From Actinomycetota bacterium (lineage in GTDB: Bacteria; Actinomycetota; Actinomycetes; Mycobacteriales; HKI-0501): DNA of 64,000 nt. The position numbers were made by a program, and so were the translations under genes. The stretch covers positions 55,788 to 119,787 of the forward strand of contig JAVEDU010000104.1 in the NCBI GenBank assembly GCA_030840805.1, in the 5' to 3' direction. The notes under the pieces were generated by a model that did no database searches, had not been told where the DNA came from, and saw only the letters and a list, made by a program, of their open reading frames with translations. Within the stretch, counting starts at the first letter, position 1. The number at the start of each line of letters is the position of its first letter. Of the stretch, positions 8,992 to 16,347 are shown piece after piece.

Positions 8992-10077
8992 TCAGCGGCG
9001 CATCCGCGCGGTGACCGCCGCGTACGCGGGCTTCGCGGTGCCGTTGTAGCGGAGCAGGCCGAAGTGCTGCTCCCGGTCGCTCGTGCTCGTGCCGGTGTCG
9101 CGGCCGGAGTACCAGAACAGCGGTCCGGCGTACTTCTTGGCGTACCAGGCGTCGACGGACTGGCCCACCAGGGCGGCCTGCGCCGTCTCGCTGATCGAGT
9201 TCGGGCCGCCGGTCGCCTGGCCGTACTCGGTTGCCCAGATCTTCTTGGCGCCGTCACCGTGGGCGGTCATGACCGCGTACAGCCGGTCCGGGTCGCTGTT
9301 CATCTGCCGGGCGGTCCTGGGGTGGTCCGCTCCGGTGTAGGGGTGCCAGGAGAGGCTGTTGAAGGTCCCCTTCCCCCCGTTGCGGTAGACGTCCGTCAGG
9401 AACGTGACCGGGTTGGCTCCCCCGGTCCAGTCCGTCGGGGCCAGCCCGCCCAGCATGATGTTGACGCTCTTGCCGAGCTCCGCGGTGGCCTTGCGGAGCC
9501 CCTGGACGCAGGGCAGCAGGTAGTACTTCGTGTACTGGGCGGCACTCGGCTTCGTCCAGCCGGGGTGCGGCAGGTTGACCTCGTTGCCGATCTCGTAATC
9601 GGTCACTCCCAGCGGGATGTAGTGCTGGGCGGTGCGGTAGCAGTAGTTCGCCATGTGGGACCGGTTGGCGGGCAGGGCGTAGTCGCCGGCGTTGTTGTTC
9701 GCCCAGCCCGGTACCGCGTGCAGGATCGCCAGGTAGCGCAGGCCGGAGCGCTTCGCGTCGGCGACCACGGGGTCGAACGCCGTCCAGTCGAACCGGCCCT
9801 TGCGGGGCTCGATCCACTGCCAGCCGAGGTCGGTGCGCAGCCAGGTGACGTTGGCCTTCCGCATGGCCTGGTAGTCCGCGGCGCGGCGCGGGTTCCACGG
9901 CTGGAGTCCGCCGACGGCGACACCGCCGACGTACTTCGCGGCCGCGGCCGGCGCCGCCGCGGCCTGCGCGGCGGCCGGCGCGGCGGCGATCGCGGCGACG
10001 GCGGCCGGCAGGGCGAGTGCGAGGGAAAGGAGGGTGCGGGTGACTCTGCGCCCGGTATGGGGGGGTGTTGTGCGCAT
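8992..10077 (-). CDS. PslG-like glycoside hydrolase (GH39-type), secreted
   Basis: A 361-residue paralogue of the 7798-8880 product, similar across the whole barrel (VGGLQPWNPRRAADY, LGWQWIEPRKG, YEIGNEVNLPHPGW, KKIWATEYGQ). Both catalytic Glu motifs are present. It differs at the N-terminus: MRTTPPHTGRRVTRTLL followed by an Ala-rich hydrophobic stretch that reads as a cleavable signal peptide ending near AAAQAAAA. This copy is thus probably released, whereas its neighbour is anchored. It has its own upstream region with two 19-base direct repeats (10131-10170) and a terminator at 8938-8970. It likely cleaves the polysaccharide made by the adjacent operon (inference). Confidence 0.88.
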   Translation of the reverse strand: MRTTPPHTGRRVTRTLLSLALALPAAVAAIAAAPAAAQAAAAPAAAAKYVGGVAVGGLQPWNPRRAADYQAMRKANVTWLRTDLGWQWIEPRKGRFDWTAFDPVVADAKRSGLRYLAILHAVPGWANNNAGDYALPANRSHMANYCYRTAQHYIPLGVTDYEIGNEVNLPHPGWTKPSAAQYTKYYLLPCVQGLRKATAELGKSVNIMLGGLAPTDWTGGANPVTFLTDVYRNGGKGTFNSLSWHPYTGADHPRTARQMNSDPDRLYAVMTAHGDGAKKIWATEYGQATGGPNSISETAQAALVGQSVDAWYAKKYAGPLFWYSGRDTGTSTSDREQHFGLLRYNGTAKPAYAAVTARMRR

Positions 10078-10423
10078 AAGGACGCATCGGCGCGAAACAC
10101 CCGACGATGCAGAAAACGATCACGTGGCCTATCTCACCGTGCGTACACAGCATCTCACCGTGCGTACACAAGGCCGCCCAACCGGGTGTACCGGCCACAG
10201 CCACAGCGACCGCAGTCGCGTCCCGGGCGGAGGTGACGGTGCTGGTCACGGGCGTGGCCGCAGCGCGAGCACGCCGCTCCGGGGCGGAACCCCGCGAGCA
10301 GCCGAGCGATCCGCGCATGCATCCGGGGACCCCCTCCGTCGGTCCCAGTTTGCCCGAGCGGACACGCAGCCGCGTGTTCGACACCCGCCGGCCGGCCCCC
10401 GCCCCGCTGGCTATGGTCTCGGG
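10078..10423. other. Divergent intergenic region with tandem direct repeats
   Basis: A 346-base gap between the secreted hydrolase (minus) and the ArsP-like permease (plus). Its main feature is the pair of direct repeats at 10131-10170, upstream of the hydrolase. I see no convincing gene; the short open frames here are not supported by a ribosome binding site or family resemblance. Confidence 0.6.
10131..10170 (-). promoter_or_regulatory. Two 19-base direct repeats, 21-base period, upstream of the hydrolase
   Basis: ATCTCACCGTGCGTACACA occurs identically at 10131-10149 and 10152-10170. The 21-base period is two turns of the helix, so two protein dimers would bind the same DNA face. The repeats lie 54-93 bases upstream of the hydrolase start at 10077, typical for an activator or operator. 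The regulator is unknown. Confidence 0.55.
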
Positions 10424-11461
10424 GTGCCCACCTCCACCGGGACCCGCACCACCACCGGCGTCCTCGTCGCGGCCGCGATCTTCGCGCTGGCCCTGCTCTG
10501 GGCGAAGTGGTGGCCGTACGCCGGCAAGGTCACCGCCGTCGGCTCCAGCCACGCCTGGTCGGGCTCGGACATCCTCCGAGTCGGCGGCGTGCGGCCCGGC
10601 GACGCCCCGAGCTGGCACGCCGCCACCTCGTTCGCCTCGGCGTACTTCCTCGTGATCTGGAAGGCCCTCGCCGCCGCCCTGCTGATCGGCGCGGCGCTGC
10701 AGACCCTCGTGCCCCGGGCGTGGCTGCTGCGGGTCCTGGCCCGCCGCGGCCGGGTGGCGGGCGCCGTGGTGGGCGGGCTCGCGAGCACGCCCTCGATGAT
10801 GTGCACGTGCTGCGCCGCCCCGGTGGCGGCCACCCTGCGCCGCACCGGGGTACCGACGTCCGCCGCGGTCGCCTACTGGCTGGGCAACCCGCTGCTCAAC
10901 CCCGCGGTCCTGGTGTTCCTGCTCTTCGTCGCACCGTGGCAGTGGACGGTGACGCGGCTGGTGGTGGGGGCCGTGCTGGTGGTCGGCGGGGCGGCGCTGG
11001 TCGCCCGTCTCGTCGACGGCCGGCCGGCCCCGGCCGGCACCGAGCCGGCCGGGGGCACCGGACCCGCGCCGGTCCGCTACCTCGGGGCCCTCGGCCGGCT
11101 CGCGGTCACCGTGGTGCCCGAGTACCTCGTGGTGGTCGCGCTGATCGGGGCCTTCCGGGGGTGGCTGTTCCCGCTGGGCCATGACGCGCTCAGCTCCGGG
11201 CTGCTGGTCGTGCTGGTGGCAGCGGTCGTCGGCACGCTGCTGGTGATCCCCACCGCGGGCGAGATCCCGATCCTGCAGGGGCTGGCGCTCGCGGGCCTGT
11301 CCCTCGGCGCGGTCGGGGCGCTGCTGGTCACGCTGCCCGCCGTGAGCCTCCCCGGGATGGCCATGGTCGGGCGGGCCTTCGGGTGGCGGGCGACCCTCGC
11401 GACCGCGGGTGTCGTCGCCGCGGGCGGCGTCCTGGCCGGCGGGCTGCTGCTCGCGCTCTGA
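10424..11461 (+). CDS. ArsP/DUF318-type permease
   Basis: A 345-residue membrane protein with about 8-10 helices. MMCTCCAAPVAATLRRTGVP contains the CTCCAAP signature of the ArsP_1/DUF318 permease family, in which vicinal cysteines can bind trivalent organoarsenicals; other members are of unknown function. The C-terminal half repeats the fold, with IPTAGEIPILQGL. It starts at GTG 10424; the only alternative nearby, ATG 10413, is out of frame. There is no ArsR regulator or arsenate reductase nearby, so an arsenic role is unproven. Confidence 0.8.
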   Translation: MPTSTGTRTTTGVLVAAAIFALALLWAKWWPYAGKVTAVGSSHAWSGSDILRVGGVRPGDAPSWHAATSFASAYFLVIWKALAAALLIGAALQTLVPRAWLLRVLARRGRVAGAVVGGLASTPSMMCTCCAAPVAATLRRTGVPTSAAVAYWLGNPLLNPAVLVFLLFVAPWQWTVTRLVVGAVLVVGGAALVARLVDGRPAPAGTEPAGGTGPAPVRYLGALGRLAVTVVPEYLVVVALIGAFRGWLFPLGHDALSSGLLVVLVAAVVGTLLVIPTAGEIPILQGLALAGLSLGAVGALLVTLPAVSLPGMAMVGRAFGWRATLATAGVVAAGGVLAGGLLLAL

Positions 11462-11477
11462 CGGTCGCGCACCGCGG

Positions 11478-11810
11478 TCAGCCGCGCGGGACGTACATGA
11501 TCACCGCGACGCCGACCAGGCAGATCGCCGCACCGAGCAGGTCCCACCGGTCCGGCCGGAACCGGTCGACGACCATCCCCCACGCCAGCGAGCCGGCCAC
11601 GAAGATCCCGCCGTACGCCGCGAGGATCCGGCCGAAGTGCGGGTCCGGCTGGAACGTCGCGACGAATCCGTAGGCGCCGAGGGCGAGGATCCCGGCCGCG
11701 ATCCAGAGCACGCCGCGATGCTCCCGCCAGCCCTGCCAGATCAGCCAGGCTCCGCCGATCTCGGCCAGGGCGGCGAGCAGGAAGAGCAGGAGCGAGCGGA
11801 CGACGGTCAC
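11478..11810 (-). CDS. YnfA family (UPF0060) membrane protein
   Basis: A 110-residue, four-helix membrane protein. It has the typical opening [20 protein letters not shown], the glycine-rich [14 protein letters not shown] segment and the ending [16 protein letters not shown] seen in UPF0060 proteins, which resemble small multidrug resistance transporters. The GTG at 11810 gives the usual family length. It converges on the permease gene with a 16-base gap. Transport function is predicted only. Confidence 0.88.
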   Translation of the reverse strand: MTVVRSLLLFLLAALAEIGGAWLIWQGWREHRGVLWIAAGILALGAYGFVATFQPDPHFGRILAAYGGIFVAGSLAWGMVVDRFRPDRWDLLGAAICLVGVAVIMYVPRG

Positions 11811-11998
11811 GGGTCGTGACGGTACGCAGCCGCGAACACCCACCCTGCGCGGACCCGTGACCGGCCGTACGGTGAAACGGTGCCCGCGCCCTCCGGGCGC
11901 CGGTGATACCGGGTGGCACGGGTCACCCGATGCCAGGTCCCGGTGCCCCGCGGAGCGCCCGGCACGCGCCCCGTCACCCCCCGAGCAGAGGACCGGCC

Positions 11999-12619
11999 AT
12001 GAGCACCACCCCGGAAGGGCAGTCGGCACGTGAGACCGCTCCCACCGACACCGTGACGTCCGGCACCACCGCGACGTCCGGCACCACCGCGACGTCCACC
12101 GACAGCGCGATCTCGGCAGGGATCGAGGCAGGCGACAACGAGGCCGTCATGCGCGCGCTCGCGAGCAGCATCGCGTTGCTGCCGCAGGCCCCGCCGGAGG
12201 AGGGCGAGGAGCGCCCCGAGGGCGCCGTCGCGCTGCCCGTGATCGAACAGGACGGCACGCAGTACATCCCGGTCTTCACCTCCGAGGATGCGCTGGTGGC
12301 GGCCGGTGCGGACGTCGTCACGGCGGTGCGCCTACCCCTGGCGCAGCTCGCCGCGAACTGGCCGTCGGACGACCTGTGGCTCGCCGTGAACCCCTCGAGC
12401 GACCGCGGCCTCACCCTGCCCGCGGAGGTCGTACGGGCGCTGCCCGTGTTCGCGAGTCTCCCCGACGGCGCGCTCGTCGTCGACATCCCGGCCGACGAGG
12501 ACACCGAGGTCATCGTGGCCACGGACGATGACGAGACGGTGGCCGTCGTCGACCTCACCGACGACAGCCGCAACGCCACCACCGGGGCCACGACGGGCAC
12601 CCGGACTTCCCACCCGTGA
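11999..12619 (+). CDS. SseB-like N-terminal domain protein
   Basis: A 206-residue cytoplasmic protein. After a Thr/Ser-rich tail of about 40 residues (twice TSGTTA), residues 45-170 fit the SseB N-terminal fold: [33 protein letters not shown] and [20 protein letters not shown] are typical. SseB-like proteins in actinobacteria have no settled biochemical function. The ATG at 11999 is preceded by GAGCAGAGGA. The stop codon lies inside the palindromic repeat at 12616-12668, so the repeat defines the 3' end of this gene and of the convergent one. Confidence 0.75.
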   Translation: MSTTPEGQSARETAPTDTVTSGTTATSGTTATSTDSAISAGIEAGDNEAVMRALASSIALLPQAPPEEGEERPEGAVALPVIEQDGTQYIPVFTSEDALVAAGADVVTAVRLPLAQLAANWPSDDLWLAVNPSSDRGLTLPAEVVRALPVFASLPDGALVVDIPADEDTEVIVATDDDETVAVVDLTDDSRNATTGATTGTRTSHP

Positions 12620-12668
12620 TCACCACCGCTTTTTCGTCGCCATGGCGGCGAAAAGCGGTGGTGATCAC
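12616..12668. repeat. Palindromic repeat element, copy 2, and bidirectional terminator
   Basis: An inverted repeat with arms of about 25 bases; the outermost 14 bases of each arm (GTGATCACCACCGC and its complement) are perfect, with one extra T and one wobble further in. The outer GTGATCAC contains TGA on both strands: it stops the SseB-like gene at 12617-12619 and, on the minus strand, the GGDEF-EAL gene at 12667-12665. It is the same element as 4448-4501. Between convergent genes it very probably acts as a two-way terminator. Confidence 0.85.
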
Positions 12669-15190
12669 CGGACGACGGTGGTGTCGCGGCCGTTCCCCGC
12701 CCGCGCGCGGAGCAGGTCGGCCGCCTCCTCCGCCGGGACGGGTCGCGACCACAGGAACCCCTGCGCCAGATCGCAGCCGAAGGAGCGTAGCTTCTCCAGC
12801 TGCTCGCGGGTCTCCACCCCCTCGGCGACGGCGGTCAGCCCGAGGCTGTGGGCCAGCCCGATGACCGAGCCCACGATGGCGGTGTCGCGGTCGTTCCGGC
12901 CGAGCCCGGACACGAAGGACCGGTCCAGCTTGAGCACCTGGACGGGGAACCGGCGGAGCGACAGCAGCGACGAGTGTCCCGTGCCGAAGTCGTCCACCGC
13001 GAGCTGGACGCCGTGCGCGTGCAGGGCCTGCAGCGCCTCCGCCGGCGTGCCGCTCTCGTCGAGGAGCACGCTCTCGGTGATCTCCAGGCACAGCGAGGAG
13101 GGCGCGAGGCCGTGCCGCGCCAGCAGCTCCTCGACCCAGCGGGGCAGGCCGGGATCGGCGAGCTGGCGGGCGGACAGGTTCACCTTGATCTGCAGGTGGG
13201 CGGTGGCCGGGTCCCGGTGCCATTCCGCCAGCTGCCGGCAGGCCTCCTCCAGGACGTACTTGCCCAGCGGGACGATGAGGCCGGTCTGCTCCGACAGCGG
13301 GATGAACTCGACCGGCGGCACGATCCCGCGGACGGGATGCTGCCAGCGCACGAGCGCCTCCGCGGCGACCGGTCGCTCGTCGAGGTCGACCACCGGCTGG
13401 TAGAACACCCGCAGCTCGCCGCGGTCCAGCGCGTCGCGGAGCTCCCGTTCCAGCTCGAGCCGGGCGACGGCGTGGGCGCGCAGGCCCTCGTCGAACAGCT
13501 CCCACGCGCCGCCCGAACGCCGCTTCGCGCGGTACATCGCCGCGTCGGCGTCGCGGACCAGCTCCTCGGCGCCGACCGCGGGCGACGATGCCAGGGCGAT
13601 CCCGATGCTGGCGTCGACGACCATCTCCCGGCCGTCGAGCACCGCCTTGGCGCCCAGGACCGCGAGGAGGCGGTCCGCCAGCGCCCCGGCGTCCCGGCCA
13701 CCGTCGAGGTCCTCGCACACCAGCACGAACTCGTCCCCGCCGAAGCGGGCCAGCGTGTCCGTGGGACGGAGCACCCCACGCATCCGGTCGCCCAGGATCG
13801 CGAGGAGCCGGTCGCCCGCGCCGTGGCCGAGGCTGTCGTTGATCACCTTGAACCGGTCGAGGTCGATGAACAGGACGGCGACGGTGCCGTTGCGGCGGTT
13901 CAGGCGCTCCAGGGCGCTGGTCAGCCGGTCGAGGAACAGCGCGCGGTTGGCGAGCCCGGTGAGGGGGTCGGTGACCGCCCGCCGGGCGAGCTCCGCCTCG
14001 TACCGCTTCCGGTCGGAGATGTCCCGGATGAACGCCTTGAACCGGATCTCGCCCTGCTCGCTGACGGCTGTCGCGGCCAGCTCGACCGGGAAGACGTGGC
14101 CCGCCCGGTGCCTCGCGGTCAGCTCACGGCGAATCGTGGACGCCGACGTCGCCCCGGTGGCGAGCCGCGCCTGGACGGCCGCGAGATGTGCGGCGCGGAA
14201 GGACCCCGGGATGATCCGCTCGGCGAGCGGGGCGCCGAGGATCTCCTCGGCCGACCAGCCGAACATCTGCTCCGCGGCCGGGTTCCAGTCCGTGACGAGA
14301 CCGGCGGCGTCGATCCCGACGAACGCGTCGACGGCCGTCTCGATGACCATGCGGTTGGCCTGGTCGACCTCGCGGCGCGCCTCCTCCGCCCGCCGCGAGG
14401 CGGTGTGGTCCTCGATGACCGCGACCCCGTCGCGGGGCACGCCACGGTCGTCCCGCACCAGCGCGGCGGTCACCGTGACGTCGACCCGGGCCCCGCTCTT
14501 GTTCCGCAGGTACCGCTCAGCGCGATACGTCCCGGACGTCCCGTCGAAGAACCGCGCGCTGACCTCGCCGTCCGGCGACGTGTCGTCCGGGTGCGTGAGC
14601 TCGCGGTACGGCCGGCCGACGAGCTCGTCCGAGGCGTACCCGAGCATGGCGCACAGGGCCCCGTTCACCCGGCGCACCCGCAGGTCCGGCCCGACCATCA
14701 GCTTGCCGACCGGGCTCTCGTCGAAGATCCGCCGGAACAGCCCCTCGCTCTCCCTGATCGCGGCCTGGGCCCGCGCCTCCGCCGAGATGTCGCGGGAGGT
14801 GCCGATGATCCCGACGATCTCGCCGTCCGCACCGCGGATCGGGGCATCGGTGACCCGTGCCGGGAACACCCGGCCCGCCCGGTCCCGGACGGTGAACTCG
14901 CCGGTCCACGACTGCCCGGCCGCCACCGCCGCCATGATCTCCCCGGCCTGGTCCGCCGAGGCCTCGGCGACGGTCAGCTCGCCGATCGGGCGGCCGACGG
15001 CCTCGTCCCGCGGATAGCCGTACAGCTGCTCCGCGGCGGTGTTCCAGTAGAAGACGATGCCGTCGAGGTGGGCGGCGATGACGGCCTCCCCCACGGCGTC
15101 CAGCATCTGGGCGTGCATCGACAGCCGATCGCGCGCGGCCCGGAGGTCGGCCGCCAGCTCTCTTCCCGCGCTCCCGCCGTCGACACTCAC
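12665..15190 (-). CDS. PAS-PAS-PAS-GGDEF-EAL c-di-GMP enzyme
   Basis: An 841-residue cytoplasmic protein. Three PAS domains (about residues 20-135, 140-265, 275-400) precede GGDEF and EAL domains. RFGGDEF near residue 483 is an intact cyclase active site, with an inhibitory-site motif RPTD five residues before it. EALVRWQHP near 611 and DDFGTGHSSL are intact phosphodiesterase motifs, so both synthesis and breakdown of c-di-GMP are possible. The GTG at 15190 overlaps the stop of the response regulator upstream (GTGA), making it the last gene of the operon that begins with the subtilase. The stop lies in the palindromic repeat. Confidence 0.93.
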   Translation of the reverse strand: MSVDGGSAGRELAADLRAARDRLSMHAQMLDAVGEAVIAAHLDGIVFYWNTAAEQLYGYPRDEAVGRPIGELTVAEASADQAGEIMAAVAAGQSWTGEFTVRDRAGRVFPARVTDAPIRGADGEIVGIIGTSRDISAEARAQAAIRESEGLFRRIFDESPVGKLMVGPDLRVRRVNGALCAMLGYASDELVGRPYRELTHPDDTSPDGEVSARFFDGTSGTYRAERYLRNKSGARVDVTVTAALVRDDRGVPRDGVAVIEDHTASRRAEEARREVDQANRMVIETAVDAFVGIDAAGLVTDWNPAAEQMFGWSAEEILGAPLAERIIPGSFRAAHLAAVQARLATGATSASTIRRELTARHRAGHVFPVELAATAVSEQGEIRFKAFIRDISDRKRYEAELARRAVTDPLTGLANRALFLDRLTSALERLNRRNGTVAVLFIDLDRFKVINDSLGHGAGDRLLAILGDRMRGVLRPTDTLARFGGDEFVLVCEDLDGGRDAGALADRLLAVLGAKAVLDGREMVVDASIGIALASSPAVGAEELVRDADAAMYRAKRRSGGAWELFDEGLRAHAVARLELERELRDALDRGELRVFYQPVVDLDERPVAAEALVRWQHPVRGIVPPVEFIPLSEQTGLIVPLGKYVLEEACRQLAEWHRDPATAHLQIKVNLSARQLADPGLPRWVEELLARHGLAPSSLCLEITESVLLDESGTPAEALQALHAHGVQLAVDDFGTGHSSLLSLRRFPVQVLKLDRSFVSGLGRNDRDTAIVGSVIGLAHSLGLTAVAEGVETREQLEKLRSFGCDLAQGFLWSRPVPAEEAADLLRARAGNGRDTTVVR

Positions 15191-16347
15191 CGGCGCGCCT
15201 GGTCGACGACGAGGATGCGGCCCTGCAGGCCCGTGGTCATCTCGTAGTTGCGCACCCGAACGAGCAGTCGCTCGGTGATGACCTGGCCGCGTCCGACCAG
15301 CATCAGGCCCTTGGCGCTGTACAGGTCGTCGGCGAGCTCCTGCCCGACGGCGAGCTCCTCGACGTCGATTTCCCGTACCGCCTCGCTCGGTAGCCGCATG
15401 CCGCCGACCTCGGCGAGTGCGACCAGCACCTCCCGGCTGTGGATCTTCCGCGCGGAGAGGGCGGCCACGGCGAGGTCCGCGGGCATGCCTCGCCACACCA
15501 GCGCGTCGTACTCCCGCACCGCCTGAAGCAGCCGGGCACCTTCCGGAGCGGCGGCCGCCAGCGGCGTGACCGGATTGCGGTCGGTGGGCAGCTGGTGACG
15601 GACGATCTCGCGGACCGCCTCCAACCGCGGGATCCGCGCGAGCAGGCTGTCCGCCAGACCGGGCAGCCGCGCGATCATCAGCGCCTCGGCCTCGGTCGCG
15701 GGGGTACCCCCCTCCAGGGCCGGGATCACCGACGGCGGCAGCGTGATGGCACCGATCTCGCCCATCTGCGCCGCCACCTCGACCTGCCAGGCGTCCGGCA
15801 ACGCGAGCTTCTCGCAGAGGTTCCCGGCCAGCCGGCGCAGCCGGCCGGCCCGGCTGAACAGCGCCGGCTGCGCCATCCCGAGGGTGTCCATCAGCGCGTC
15901 GACGGACCCCTTCAGGGTGGCCTCGAGCAGCTCGCGCTCGGCGTGTACGAGGCGATGCTGCTCGGCCGCGGCCCGGACCGTCGCCTCGAGGTCCAGCGGC
16001 GGGCACGGCTTGAGCAGGAACCGGAAGACGTGCCCCTGGTTGATCGCCGCCATGGCGCCGTGGATGTCGGCGTCACCGGTCAGCAGTACCCGGGTGGTGT
16101 CCGGCGCCACGGTCTTGGCGCGTTCCAGCACCTCGACACCGGTCAGCTGTGGCATCCGCATGTCCGAGATGATCACCGCGAACCCGTTGCCGTCCTCGGC
16201 GAGCCGGGCCAGGGCCTCCACCGGCTCCGTCGTCGTCACGATGTCGTACCTCGCGCGGAGGGAACGCTTGAGGCCGTCCAGCACGTACGGCTCGTCGTCC
16301 ACACAGAGCACTCGGGGGCGGGCCGTCATCGAGGGTTCCGTTCTCAT
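15187..16347 (-). CDS. Response regulator with degenerate HD-GYP-like output
   Basis: A 386-residue protein. Residues about 12-130 form an intact receiver: VDDEP, phospho-acceptor Asp in IISDMRMP, and the conserved Lys in LLKPCPP. The rest follows an HD-GYP layout but has lost it: the usual HD pair reads AAQMGEIGAITLP and the HHE/GYP segment reads RHQLPTDRNP, so no metal site remains. It probably acts by protein-protein contact, not as a phosphodiesterase. ATG 16347 overlaps the stop of the histidine kinase (ATGA) and its own stop overlaps the GGDEF-EAL gene, so kinase, regulator and c-di-GMP enzyme are co-translated. Confidence 0.85.
   Translation of the reverse strand: MRTEPSMTARPRVLCVDDEPYVLDGLKRSLRARYDIVTTTEPVEALARLAEDGNGFAVIISDMRMPQLTGVEVLERAKTVAPDTTRVLLTGDADIHGAMAAINQGHVFRFLLKPCPPLDLEATVRAAAEQHRLVHAERELLEATLKGSVDALMDTLGMAQPALFSRAGRLRRLAGNLCEKLALPDAWQVEVAAQMGEIGAITLPPSVIPALEGGTPATEAEALMIARLPGLADSLLARIPRLEAVREIVRHQLPTDRNPVTPLAAAAPEGARLLQAVREYDALVWRGMPADLAVAALSARKIHSREVLVALAEVGGMRLPSEAVREIDVEELAVGQELADDLYSAKGLMLVGRGQVITERLLVRVRNYEMTTGLQGRILVVDQARR

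Noticed and set aside
10424..11461. Calling the permease an arsenic exporter
   Set aside because: The CTCCAAP motif fits the family, but no arsenic gene or ArsR regulator is nearby and many members have other or unknown roles.
12616..12864. Short frames starting in the palindrome (MITTAF-type) as small genes
   Set aside because: They arise because the palindrome contains GTGATCACC on both strands; they lack ribosome binding sites and run antisense into the GGDEF-EAL gene.
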